In this document: positions 32,040 to 43,210 of the stretch, one piece after another
Layout: each line of letters begins with the position of its first letter
Numbering within the stretch: the first letter of the stretch is position 1
NCBI GenBank assembly: GCA_014607495.2
Contig: CP053156.1
Location: 14,818,001-14,882,000, forward strand
Reading direction: 5' to 3'
Source: Carposina sasakii
Lineage: Eukaryota > Arthropoda > Insecta > Lepidoptera > Carposinidae
Length of the DNA: 64,000 nt
Program-made: the position numbers and the translations under genes
Notes under the pieces: generated by a model
The model's database searches: none
Seen by the model: the letters and a program-made list of their open reading frames with translations, nothing else
Told to the model about the DNA's origin: nothing

Positions 32040-32650
32040 TCTATATATACGAGTATAATAAAAATGTAACGGATCGCTGCTGTACATGGAAGATAAATGA
32101 GAAAAAATATTATAGGAGATCTTTATCAACGCAATAGTACCTAAAACAATGATTTTTGTCTGTTTGTCGGCTTGTCTATTTGTCTGTGCGTTTGTGCACG
32201 CTAATCTCAGAAACGGCTGAACCGATTTCGATGCAGTTTTCAGGAATATGTATATTGTGACAGGTCCCACTTAACATACAGGATGATTTTTGGTCGTCAA
32301 CATTCCCGAAAACTACGGAATCTCCTCATCATCACGATCATTTTTCTCCATGGAAGCATACCTGGGAAGTGTCTGGTTTCCAAAATATTAGGGTCCAAAG
32401 TTGAGTAAATAGACTGCGTTTTTCTGCATAAATGCACATAGACGCGCGTAGCAGGATTTTTTCACGAAAAATAATTAATATCTGTCTATAAAAAAACTAA
32501 CATAAACTTTTTTGGCATAAACTTACTTTATTTCATGTATAGAATACGTACCCTTCGTTAAAGGTGGCCACAAAAAAACACCCTGTATAGGCTACTTTTT
32601 ATCCCGGGAAAATGTTTTTATCCCGGATAATATGGACATTTTGTTTGTTC
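32040..32650 (+). mobile_element. Helitron-like element interrupted by an M2 MITE
   Basis: Left part 32066-32276 (CGGATCGCTGCTGTACATGG, TATCAACGCAATAGTACC, AACCGATTTCGATGCAG) and right part 32586-32650 (TAGGCTACTTTTTATCCCGG) are continuous in other copies. At 32650 it runs directly into an inverted 3' end of the same family. Confidence 0.75.
32279..32585 (+). mobile_element. M2 MITE nested in a Helitron-like element
   Basis: 307 bp, with CAGGATGATTTTTGGTCG and CCACAAAAAAACACCCTG ends. TA is duplicated (32277-32278, 32586-32587); the uninterrupted relative at 25544 has a single TA in TTAACATATAGG. This fixes the target duplication at TA. Confidence 0.9.
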
Positions 32651-32790
32651 TGTGGACGCCCGCGACTTCGTCCGCGTGGACTGCAGAAAAAACTAAATGT
32701 CTAAATTACCCAGGATAAAAAGTAGCCTATGTGTTAATCCAGGGTGTCAGCTAACTCCATACCGAATTTTATTAAAATCGCTCCTTTTTA
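32651..32790 (-). mobile_element. Helitron-like 3' end, inverted
   Basis: GTGGACGCCCGCGACTTCG and GGATAAAAAGTAGCCTATGT, ending near AACTCCATACCGAATTTTAT; same subfamily as 57100-57316. Confidence 0.65.
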
Positions 32791-33374
32791 TTTCAGTCAC
32801 CTTGACATAGTCCTCATGTAATTTCCTCAAGTGGATTCGTAAAATATTGTATTTATTCTCGCGTAAACTATAAATATTTGATGGTAAGTAAAACGTCGCG
32901 AAGAAGGGAAGTGGCAGTAAACAGTAAGGGCGCGTACGTGGGAATTATTGTCGCATTTGTTAGATACCTTTTACATTTGACACTTTTTGTAGGGCTTAGA
33001 GCTTTTATCTAACAATCAGAGCCTATTTGAAGGATAAAGATGATGCAGATTGCATATTTTGAATATCAATTTTAAACAAGTCTTAAAAAAAGACGCCAAC
33101 AAGGGGTACTATAAGAAGTTCTATAAGAACTTTATCCTTAAGATAGGATATGACCACTGGAAAAATTGACCCTTAATCAGACTGACTTTTCCAAAAATTG
33201 GTTAGGCAGTGGTACAGGATTAGAAATGAGATCCTACAGCCACGTTTAGTAAAGCAAGATCATATAGTTTATATATTGGAGACTTAAACATTAAAATAAA
33301 TAAACTAATATTTTTGTAATAGTTTCACGCCAATCTAGCACCTATTACCTTGTTTTCGAATGTTTGCGTTTATA

Positions 33375-33715
33375 CTTTACTGGTAGATGCCCGCGACTTT
33401 ATTCGCGTTGGCTGCAGAAAAAACGAAATGTGTAAATGATCCGGGATAAAAATATTTTCCCGGGATAAAAAAAGTAGCCTATGTGTTACGGCCGAAACGC
33501 AACGCGAAAGTTTGTGAGTATGGATGTTCGTTACTCTTTCACGTAAAAGAAACGGCTAGAGCGATTGGTATGGAGTTAGCTGATATCCTGGATTAACACA
33601 TAGGCCTCTTGTTATCCCAGTAAATATTTTTATCCCGGATAATTTCGACATTTTGTGTTTCCTGCAGTCCACGCGAACGAAGTCGTGGGCGTCCACCAGT
33701 GCTATATACTCGTAC
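33375..33715. mobile_element. Inverted pair of Helitron-like 3' ends
   Basis: 33382-33490 is a minus-strand end (TAGATGCCCGCGACTTTATTC, CCGGGATAAAAATATTTTCC) and 33505-33710 a plus-strand end (GGAGTTAGCTGATATCCTGG ... AGTCGTGGGCGTCCACCAGT). The final CTAG is mutated to CCAG in the second. Confidence 0.65.
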
Positions 33716-34034
33716 AATTTCGTTATAAAAAGTAATCGCTTCCGTTCCATTCCGCGGTGGTGTTAATTGAGCCTTAAAATATTCCTAAAGTAGATACCTA
33801 GTCGTTTGTATAGGGACCTTTAGTCGACCTTTTAAGTTTACGTATGGGGTGGAAGTGATCCGATTATCATAAATAGAACACGCTCGTCACTTGTGCACGT
33901 GCGCGGTAGATCTATAACTAAAACTAATTGTTTGATATAGTATAAATGTAATGTAAAAATATTTATGTTGATGTGTTCATACTGAAATTTAGAAAAAATA
34001 ACATTCCTTTGCGCAATATTGCATTTTTTTATAT

Positions 34035-34235
34035 AGGTGCCCCATAAATACATTGTGTCTACGACTCGATTGCGACATCGCGCGGGACGAGACGCATGGG
34101 AGGAAGGCTAACCTACGGCGCGCCGGCAGACGGTCAAACACAGCACTCGCCATCGCACGCGCATTCCTACGAGTATGTATACAGTCCACATTTATTTACG
34201 TCCCCATTAGGACCCTTCAGGTGCCCCATAAATAC
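34035..34235. repeat. GC-rich block between 17-bp direct repeats
   Basis: AGGTGCCCCATAAATAC occurs at 34035-34051 and 34219-34235. The 167 bases between are CpG-rich (GACATCGCGCGGGACGAGAC, CGGCGCGCCGGCAGACGG) in an AT-rich region. It has no poly(A), tRNA-like part or terminal inverted repeat; identity unknown. Confidence 0.65.
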
Positions 34236-34793
34236 CTATACATTTAGTAAAGACTTAAATTAGGTGAAATAGAGACGTACCTAGATGTAAAATTTCTACA
34301 AATTCCATTTAACTTGGTAATAGGCGTTTGTATACAAAATGTAGGTAGTAAATAAAATTACATTAATATTATATGTATTTTTTCGAAATAGAAAATTGAA
34401 TTCCAACTCGCTGAAATACAATATACGAGTATTCTGTATTCAATATTCAGCAAATATTCCAAATCCGGAACAGAGGAATCGTAATACTATTATAAATGTA
34501 GGCAATCTGGAAAGGCCAGAATAGAGGGCCCAATTACAGACCCCTTTGGGCCTTAATTCAGTTACCTCTTGCGAGAGGTCAACAACTGTACCTACCCTTG
34601 GAGAGATATTGAAATTTCAGAGTTATAAAATGCTCGTTTTGAAAATTGTAAATAGCTTGCAGTTGTCGACATTGTATTTTATTTGTAACTTTCTAAGACT
34701 TATGCAGATTTAAGAAGACGTGTGAAATCTTTTCTTAACCCCTAAGAACTATTAGGTACTTAGTTCTTCTTTTTCTTTCTTATTAACCACTTT

Positions 34794-34950
34794 TTATTCA
34801 TCAGGATCGAAGCCTTCATCACTTTTTGGTGGAATATGCAGAGAATCAAGCTGATAGATTGGCTTTTGTTTAAAAGATAGGCCTTGGAGGATCAAACGTG
34901 GGTTCATTCCAAGGCGTATTAGGCTGCAGCCTCGTCTGACGATGCTGCCA
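34794..34950 (-). other. Possible fragment of a coding exon
   Basis: A minus-strand frame reads GMNPRLILQGLSFKQKPIYQ, then LDSLHIPPKSDEGFDPDE and a stop at 34794, overlapping AATAAA. It looks more protein-like than other short ORFs here, and TTTTGGCAG at its upstream edge could be a splice acceptor. The transposon end at 34961 lies 10 bases from the frame's upstream side. I do not recognise the protein; it could equally be chance. Confidence 0.25.
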
Positions 34951-34980
34951 AAATACATATCGACGCTTGAAAGGCAAAAG

Positions 34981-35640
34981 TTACCAAGCGACATGTTGGG
35001 CGATATTGAGTTATATACATCATTGAAATCAGAAAAAAATTCTGCGTCGATTGGTCAAACTCTCGTCCCGCTACGACGACTTTTGCTGTCGCTTAGTAAC
35101 TCAAATTTTCACTGTTTTCGGCGACCAAGCGACTGGAATTTTATCAATTTATGAATATTTTTTACTTAGTAAGTTTCCATTTTCAACTTTATACACTTCG
35201 TAATTTTTGCCTCGACTCAGACCACTGCGATTAAGCATTAAGTATTTTTTCCTTACGGTTCCTAAAATATAAATATCACTTATGAAATTTTACCTTACCG
35301 ATAAATATATTTTTTTGGTATTCGTAACTTTTTAACACACCTTTAATATGTATTTGTTTCCATTTGGTGTGTTTTTTCTAAATGAAATTTACTAAAAAAC
35401 GTCGTATAGTAATATTTTTCCTGCCTGCAAAGAATACTTTTTGTCGTTTGGTAATATTTTACCTGCCGTTTTTTTAGCACTATTGTTACATGTATAATAA
35501 TTTCTGATATAAAATCTAAATAAAGAAGAGCTTAACACTGCTGTACATTTCGTATTTTGTCGCTTATGCGTGCTTTGAAGTAATTTTGAAGCGCGTTTGG
35601 TAACAAAATATCGATTAGTCTTCGCAGAGCTGTCGTTTAG
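34981..35640. promoter_or_regulatory. Left subterminal motif cluster
   Basis: GTCGCTTGGTAA-like motifs at 34981-34992 (inverted), 35046-35058, 35088-35099, 35121-35133 (inverted), 35401-35412, 35443-35454, 35593-35603 and 35632-35640; several are followed by TTTTCCTGC-like sequence. Such arrays often bind the transposase (inference). Confidence 0.6.
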
Positions 35641-35799
35641 GCAACCCGCGTGCTCGTGCGCATCGCACGAAGTACCTACCTACCTACTTCGTCGCGTAAC
35701 TGAGTAACGCGGTAAGTGTTTAGTTGAGATTTTATAATTATTGAGTTATGAGTTATTTAATAGGTATTTTACAATGATTTATTGTTCTAGGTACATAAA

Positions 35800-38700
35800 A
35801 TGGTTCGTAATAAGAGGGTAGATAATATAATTAAGCAAGCCATGTCCAACGCGGGTGTCAGTGCGACGGGTGTGGATTTGACCTCGGTAATATATAGCTA
35901 TGTATACTTAGTAAAACTAAGTAAATACTAATATTAATATTCATAAAAATTCTATTCTTTATGTCAGTGTTCTATTACAATCAATTTGACAGCAAAATAT
36001 AGATGTTTTAGGTCAATAATATACCTAGGTACTTACTATAAATCTGCTATAGGGTGTTCAGATTGTTACAAGCTTTTATTTAATTTTCTATGCATGATAT
36101 TTGTTTAAGTATTTATTTGAGTTAAACATTATAAAACAACTTGAAACACTTATTAATAATGCGACACATATTTCTTCTATTTTTAGGAACCAAGGCATCA
36201 AGAATATTCGTGCACTAGTACTTACAAAGGCAAAAAATTGCATAGACTTGAACAAGTTCGTAAGAAACTTGTGTTTATTGATCCGGTATGTTTTATTTTA
36301 TCAAAATACTTATAATACATAGTTAACGCTTTGATATATTTTTTGAGATATTGACTTGTGATTATTTAATTTATAGGATAAATCATCACCAGTAAATGAA
36401 AGCCCTTCAATTGCATCTTTTACAAGTACTTCTGAATCTTTTACTGCTTGCAACAACATGGAGATAATGGACCCAACAAATGATGATCAGCAATACCACA
36501 ATTATAGAGATACCCTAATACCTGCAAATATATCTGAAGAACCGAGCACTGTAACAGCAGACGAGTGTTCTGCAGCAAACGATTATCCTGCAATTGAAAT
36601 TGACATGTTAGAAAAAATACCAGATAGAGAATTTAAAGCAACTGAGGACATATTAACTATACCAGAAACGTATTCTACATGTAACGTTCAAGACCAAATA
36701 GTTGAAAACACTGATGGCGGATTAACTACACTATTAGCCCCTACTGCAAGCAACGACTTAGAAAGTGCTAATTCTACAAATTTAACCATAGCGGAATGTT
36801 CCAAACCAAGCGGATCAAAAACCGTTAAACCTCAGAAAGGACGTAAACGTCACTGCAAAACTGACAAAATTTACATCGATTATTTATCTGATGAAGATTA
36901 CTCGACCTTTATGGATTGTGAAGATGCTGCAACTTCAGACGAATGGATAGGACCTACTTCTTCTGATGATGATGACGTGTTTTCAAAAAAAGGAAAAACA
37001 AAGAAAAAATTTACTAAATCTAAAAAGAAAAATACAAGTTTGGATGAGACTAATGAAGAAATCGTTGGAGATAAAGGTTTAAAAAAGAAAAGAGTAAACC
37101 TGAGAAAGGAACGAAAACAGAAAAGATTGGTTGGACAAGAATATGAAAGAAGTGATGGGAAAATTGTCCAATCTAAATCCATTCAACCTAACCCATGCAT
37201 TGGAAAAAAATGTGGAAATAACTGTGAAAATATTGACATTGAGAAAAGGCAGAAGGTATTTGATCATTTTGGGGACTTTCGGGTGATCGTCGAAGAGATT
37301 GGTTAGTGAGCATAACTCAAAAAGAAGATATAAAGCGTAAGCGAGTAGATTCGGGGAAACGATCCGCAACCTTCAAGTATCATATCAATGAAGGTGAGGG
37401 CAGAAGGCCAGTGTGCCTTCAGTTTTTATCAGCTACGCTGAATATATCGTCGAAAACTATCTATCATACGGTCAAAAATTCTACTTGGGGATGCGCTAAA
37501 GAGGATTTACGTGGCAAACATGTGCCGCCTAATAAAACCAAACCAGCTACAATAGAATTAGCTATCAATTTTATCAAAAGTTTACCTGCTGTGCCATCAC
37601 ATTATTGCCGCCATGATTCCACTAGAGTCTACTTAACACAAGAACACAAAAATGTATCAAAACTTTACTACACTTATAAGAAACGTTCTGAAGATAATGG
37701 TGTAGATTTTGTTAGTGAGAGGGTGTTCCGTAAAATATTTTCCGAAGATTTCAATATTGGGTTCCATGTACCCAAGAAAGATAAATGTGTAAAATGTTTA
37801 AAATTTGAACAAACAGATATGTCCAATCCAGCAAAAGCAAAAGAAAAGGCTGAACATGAGACTGAGAAAAATGAAAGCTATAATAGGTTTTTTACTCACA
37901 AGAATATTCACAAAAGTGACCCTCATACTCTATGCGTAAGTTTTGATTTAGAGAAGGTTTTAAATACCCCACATGGTGAGTCAATGCTTTTGTTCTACTC
38001 TCGTAAATTAGCTGTTTATAATTTATGCTTTTACGAAAACGGGACGCGCAAAGTTTTTGCTATTACTGGGACGAAAGTGAGGGCAAAAGAGGTGCGAACG
38101 AAATATCCAGTATTTTGCATAGATATATTTTATCAGTTGACGAAAGAGGTAATATTAAAAACTTACTTCTGTATTGTGACTGCGCCCCGGGACAAAACCG
38201 TAATCGGGTAGTGCTGGCAATGATACACTCTACGTTACAGCAATGCAAAAATTTAGAAACCATACAGATAAATTATTTATTAACTGGTCATACATATATG
38301 CCAGTCGATAGTGTTCATGCTGTTATTGAAGCAAATCTTAAAAAGACAATTATTTATGCACCATCTCAATGGTACACCGTTTTCGCTACAGCTCGAAAGG
38401 ACCCCTTCCCCTATGAGGTTGAAAAGTTGACATTTGAAGATTTTTATAAGTGGGATTCAATTGCAGAAAAGTACTTTAAAGGTTACCTCACAGGAAAAAT
38501 TAGTAAAATCAGAATAGCCACATTTAAAAAAAGTAATCTTTCAAGTATTTCTGTGAAGTATTCTATGAACAAATCTGCTGAGTCAAGCTTAGTTGAAATC
38601 CAGTCTAAAACCAGGGTTCCTTTAATGTCGTGCTACCATTCACGTCTGCCTATAACAAAGGCAAAATATAATGATCTTGTTAAACTTTGCAAGGACAAAG

Positions 38701-38810
38701 TAATTCCTGCTCAGTTTCAAAAAGAATTCACTGAGATACCAAGTTCTACGTCCGTAAAAGATGTTTTGCCAGAAACGGACATCGAAGATATAGAGTCTGA
38801 TGATGCTTAA
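35800..38810 (+). pseudogene. Transposase gene, three exons, two frameshifts
   Basis: Predicted exons: 35800-35886 (ATG start MVRNKRVDNIIKQAM, donor GTAATA), 36187-36285 (acceptor TTTTTAG, donor GTATGT) and 36377-38810 (acceptor TTATAG); all junctions are phase 0, giving ~870 codons. Exon 3 begins with an acidic, Ser/Asp-rich and then Lys-rich part, followed by a Cys cluster (CIGKKCGNNC, near 37189) and CVKC (37786). The core has D in SFDLEKVL (37945), D in YCDCAPGQNRN (38178) and GHTYMPVDSVHAVIE (D 38307, E 38328), the pattern of DUF7869-type proteins that I link to Sola-like transposases. One base is missing near 37266-37272 (after FDHF) and one near 38051-38056 (before CYYWDESEG), both in base runs. 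A putative 5' exon border TTCTAG precedes 35791. As written the gene cannot make the full enzyme; sequencing error in the runs is an alternative. Confidence 0.75.
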
Positions 38811-38925
38811 CTCTGAGGTCACCTGTACTGATATTTGTTCCTATTCTATGTTGTTATTATTATTATTTTAATATTTTTTACTCCTGTTTTGTTTATGGAT
38901 ATTTTGTAATAATGTTTATTTAATT

Positions 38926-38931
38926 AATAAA
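38926..38931 (+). terminator. Polyadenylation signal AATAAA
   Basis: 116 bases after the transposase stop codon; a second AATAAA lies at about 38957. Confidence 0.5.
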
Positions 38932-39167
38932 ACTTAATTACGAGCTTTACTAGTTAAATAAAGCACTTGATTTTGTTACTCAATGAATGGATCTCAAAAT
39001 AATAAGCTAACTGTTGTTGTACTTTATTAGGTGATATATCTATTGTATTGTGATAATAAAGCATTAAGTATGAATATATCTTAACTATAGTACATTCCGC
39101 CTTGTCAAAATGATTGTGATAAGTTAATTGCTAAACATAGTATATATTTTTTTGACATTTTTTTTTT

Positions 39168-39271
39168 GAAGGATTCTTATAAAAATAATAAGAGGCAGCC
39201 AAAGAAGGCTAACGTGATTTTGAAGGATGCTTATAAAAATAATAAGAGGCAGCGAAAGAAGCTAATGTGAT
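39168..39271 (+). repeat. Two ~51-bp tandem units
   Basis: GAAGGATTCTTATAAAAATA ... GAGGCAGCCAAAGAAG occurs twice with small differences, inside the 3' region of the transposon. Confidence 0.75.
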
Positions 39272-39391
39272 TCGTTCAATTAATAAATACCTAAGTGGTT
39301 AAGAAAAAGAAACCCACCTTAATTTGTATTTTTATTTGTTTAACTTGTAGCATTTATAAAAATTGTACTTTTCGTACGTATTTGTATGATA

Positions 39392-40472
39392 ATATGTTGA
39401 TGAAAGTGAGATGTGACATTTGGCAAAAGCCTTTTTCCAAAAGAATAGTAATTTTATTTGTTACTTGTTCATTATAATTCAACAATAATCTTATTTGATT
39501 TGGTCTATGATTAAAATTACTTGACAATAATACGCCTCGTTTTATTATTAAAATCATTTTACCTATAAATCAAACGTGCATTATTATAGAATACGTAGTT
39601 TTTTTAAAACACAAGTACACTGTAAGGTAAATAGGTTAATTTTGCTTCTTATTTTCAAAAAATTTGCTGTCGGTTAGTAATTTTTACCTGTTCATAATTT
39701 TGGTGAAAATTTTACTAACCGACGCTATTTCATAAAATATTGAGAGTATTAATAATCTTTAAATGCCAGTTCATAAAGCTTTAAAAGTTCACTTTAAATT
39801 TGTAAGGATCAAGTATTTATGACTAACAGCAAAAAAAACTATGATTTTTTTTCTTATAAAACAAACTTTAAAATGCTCTGGTGTAAAGTTTCGAATATGT
39901 CGCTTGGTAATTATTGCCTTTCAAGCGTCGATATGTTGATGAAAGTGAGATGTGACATTTGGCAAAAGCCTTTTTCCAAAAGAATAGTAATTTTATTTGT
40001 TACTTGTTCATTATAATTCAACAATAATCTTATTTGATTTGGTCTATGATTAAAATTACTTGACAATAATACGCCTCGTTTTATTATTAAAATCATTTTA
40101 CCTATAAATCAAACGTGCATTATTATAGAATACGTAGTTTTTTTTAAAACACAAGTACACTGTAAGGTAAATAGGTTAATTTTGCTTCTTATTTTCAAAA
40201 AATTTGCTGTCGGTTAGTAATTTTTACCTGTTCATAATTTTGGTGAAAATTTTACTAACCGACGCTATTTCATAAAATATTGAGAGTATTAATAATCTTT
40301 AAATGCCAGTTCATAAAGCTTTAAAAGTTCACTTTAAATTTGTAAGGATCAAGTATTTATGACTAACAGCAAAAAAACTATGATTTTTTTTCTTATAAAA
40401 CAAACTTTAAAATGCTCTGGTGTAAAGTTTCGAATATGTCGCTTGGTAATTATTGCCTTTCAAGCGTCGATA
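39392..40472 (+). repeat. Tandem duplication of the transposon right end, unit ~539 bp
   Basis: 39392-39930 and 39931-40472 are almost identical (differences are mainly single-base changes in A or T runs). Each ends in ATTGCCTTTCAAGCGTCG. The join occurs at ATAT, which is present both internally (39392) and at the transposon end. Confidence 0.9.
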
Positions 40473-40636
40473 TATAATTTTTTTAATGATAGGTTTAATA
40501 AACCTTAATTTTATTAAATACTGTATATTTTATAAGATAATATAGTATTAGTAGAATAAGTGTAGGTTAAGATGAAGCTGACATTTTCGCCGTGCGATAA
40601 AAGCTTCAAAAATAAAGATAAAAAAGGATCGAAGCC

Positions 40637-40799
40637 TGCCCCCCTAGCATGACCACGCATCGTGGATATCATATCGTACGATTTCGTATCGTCTCTGTAC
40701 AAAATTCAAAATGGCGGCTATATTTATCGTGTTTTGACAGGCTAAATGTCGATAAATCGGTTCATCATATCGTGATTCGCAGGTCAGCTACTTGGGCTG
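40637..40799 (+). mobile_element. M3 MITE
   Basis: TGCCCCCCTAGCATGACCAC at the left and GCAGGTCAGCTACTTGGGCTG at the right; ~163 bp, just outside the large transposon. Confidence 0.8.
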
Positions 40800-42040
40800 G
40801 AGTAATGTAATGATTTGAAGTAAAATTCATACATACAGTTGTGTTCCCTAAAATTGCAGGATCATAAAGGTGATTCCATAGTCACGATTAGCATTGCGCA
40901 GACACATGCAAATGATCAGTGACAAGTTCTTTAATAACTTAGATGAGAGAATGCCCTAGTTCCCGTTGACTCATACGACATTCAGGGAATGAGATGCAGC
41001 TGATGTGTTCTAGTGAAGACCCGCATCAGCACATCGGCCGCTATAATACTTAATTGCTTCATTTTGGTTCGCTGTTAAAAATAACTTGTTAAACTAAACG
41101 GTGTGGAAGCCAAATTAATAGGTATAGGAGGCTAAGGCGAAGAAGAAAACCAATATTTAAGTTTGCTCCTTTTAAATGGCTATTGAATGATTCAATTTCA
41201 GTGTTGAATCCAATATCGGAACGCAAAAGAAAGCACAATTTGGACCAATATGAACTGTTTCTTTGTCTATTTATTCAGAACAAAACCTATTTCTGCCCGA
41301 TTCTTGTTTGGACGAAAATAAAAATATAGAGGAACTTTTAATAATAATAGATTGGATAATGGTCAACGTATTTTATGTTAATGTCTAGAGCCATTTCAAA
41401 ATACTTTATTTAGACTTAGGTACTTGTATACACGCACCTTGTTTAAACTAAACATTGTCTAATTAATTGATAGATAAACTATAAAATATGCATGTTTAAC
41501 TTTATACGCGGTTTTGTGATATAACACCGTAACATGTCATAACATTTATGTGGCAGCTACAAATTGGTCTCTATAACTATTTTCGTCACGAATCGCAATA
41601 GATGCACCAATATTTGCATCGATCTCGTAAGGGAGCGAAATCCGGGAACTAGCATTGATTTGATTTCCATCAATCAGCTATCAAATTTGGGCAAGCGAAA
41701 TCTAATTACAGGATTGGGCCCCCACCAAGCAACACTTTGGTGAATCTGATTTAAACTATAGCGCTTACGGCCATTGTGGGGTAATGTGTAGCAATTTAGG
41801 TGATTGAGTTGGATGACGCATCTATTTATCGGTTTTAGAGGGAAATTTGATTCGGTATTTTGGGTAAATGTTTTGTACTGTGACGTAATAAATGCTTGAC
41901 GTAGTTATTTTGGTGTTAGTGCTTTTTGGTTTTGACCTACAATTTCTAGACAGTTACATATTTCATGTTGGAATTTATTTTCATTTTACTACATAATATT
42001 ATATAGATTTTTTTATTACATGCTTTATTGTACACAGTAA
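40800..42040. other. No gene; short repeat fragments
   Basis: 40845-40900 and 40975-41045 hold fragments of the dispersed repeats described at 29525 and 6475. No recognisable coding sequence follows to 42040. Confidence 0.4.
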
Positions 42041-42044
42041 AGTT

Positions 42045-42156
42045 CTTGTAGAAACCTTGTGGTGTGCCCTTTGGGGAGGCCTGCGTCCAGCTGTTGACTG
42101 TAAAATAAGGCTGATGTGTATGTGTGTGTGTATGTGTGTGTGTGTGTGTGTGTGTT
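42045..42156 (+). repeat. LINE-type 3' end followed by a TG microsatellite
   Basis: TTGGGGAGGCCTGCGTCCAG is a diverged form of the GGAGGCCTACGTCCAGCAG end, followed by GGCTGATG and ~40 bases of TG repeats (42116-42156). Confidence 0.65.
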
Positions 42157-42860
42157 TAACATTAACATTTGTGAGAATGGATGTTTGGTATTTATTGAGC
42201 AATAACTATCAAATGAGTTAAGATGAAACTTAAGGTGCTACTGTAATATAATAATATTGCACCACTTTTCCGCTTGGCAGGCGGTCTAGCCGTAGTAAAA
42301 TAAACTACCATGACTTCCGATGATCTCGTACATGTATAGTGGTACTTTCCTTTTATTAAATTCGGCTTCATTTTATTTCAAGTTGGAGTTTATATGTCGC
42401 CATTGCTGTTTTCAGGGTTGCAGGTTAGTGTATTATACCTATATATATGACAATTTTAAATTTTAGCCGTAAAATCACTTTTTGATATTTATACAATAGG
42501 ATGAATATAATGAAGTAAAAATAAATAAATTTAGAAGATATTTACAAATAAAAGATTTCCTGCAACTGCTCCACCGCCACGGTAGCGTGGCCAACAGGCA
42601 GGTCTTATTATCTCACAGGTAGATAGGCTAAACCAAGTCAGCCATAAAGCCAGACCTTTCACTTTTTTGAATAGGCAAGAAAATATATAAAATTTTAAAT
42701 ATGCGTTTATTTGTACGTTTTACACTGTTCGTGCTAGGTTGTTTTTTTTTAAGGATCATTTATTTTTACTCTTTTAGGCAATGACTTCATATTTAATTTT
42801 TTCGAATATTTACCCGTTTTTATTTTTCTGTTTTTGTTGTGTTACTTAAAGGTTTATTAT

Positions 42861-43210
42861 TAACTAGTGGATGCCTGCGACTCCGTCCGCGTGGACTACA
42901 GAAAAAAAAATCGAAATTATCCAGGATAAAAACATTTTTCTGGTATAAAAAGCAGCCTATATGTTAAATGGGACTTGTCACAATTTATTCCTGAAAACTG
43001 CATCGCAATCGGATCAGCCGTTTCTGAGATTAGCTTGCACAAACGCACAGACAAACCGACAAACAGAAAAACCGACAAATAGACAAAAATTTCAAAAATC
43101 AATTTCTTTTGTACTATTGCGTTGATAAAGGTCTCCTATAATATTTTTTCTCATATATCTTTCATGTTCAGACAGCGATCTGTTACATTTTTACTGTATG
43201 TATATAGATA
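42861..43210 (-). mobile_element. Helitron-like element
   Basis: Starts ACTAGTGGATGCCTGCGACTC (inverted 3' end), contains CGATTGCGATGCAG-type and GGTCTCCTATAATATTTTTT blocks and ends near GATCTGTTACATTTTTACTG; same subfamily as 53208-53485 and 58737-59035. Confidence 0.7.

Larger units (their letters stand above)
34961..40470 (+). mobile_element. Intron-bearing DNA transposon (Sola/DUF7869-like, tentative)
   Basis: The left end CGACGCTTGAAAGGCAAAAG and the right end ATTGCCTTTCAAGCGTCG are inverted repeats, each bordered by ATAT (34957-34960, 40471-40474). ATAT is self-complementary, so it may be a 4-bp target duplication, as Sola elements make, or part of the end. The element encodes one transposase gene (35800-38810). 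A spare right end occurs at 39917-39930 because the terminal ~539 bp are duplicated in tandem. Short motifs of the form GTCGNTTRGTAA crowd both ends. Confidence 0.75.

Noticed and set aside
36898..37369. Minus-strand ORFs of 94 and 96 codons
   Set aside because: Antisense to the transposase; Phe-rich because the sense strand is Lys-rich.
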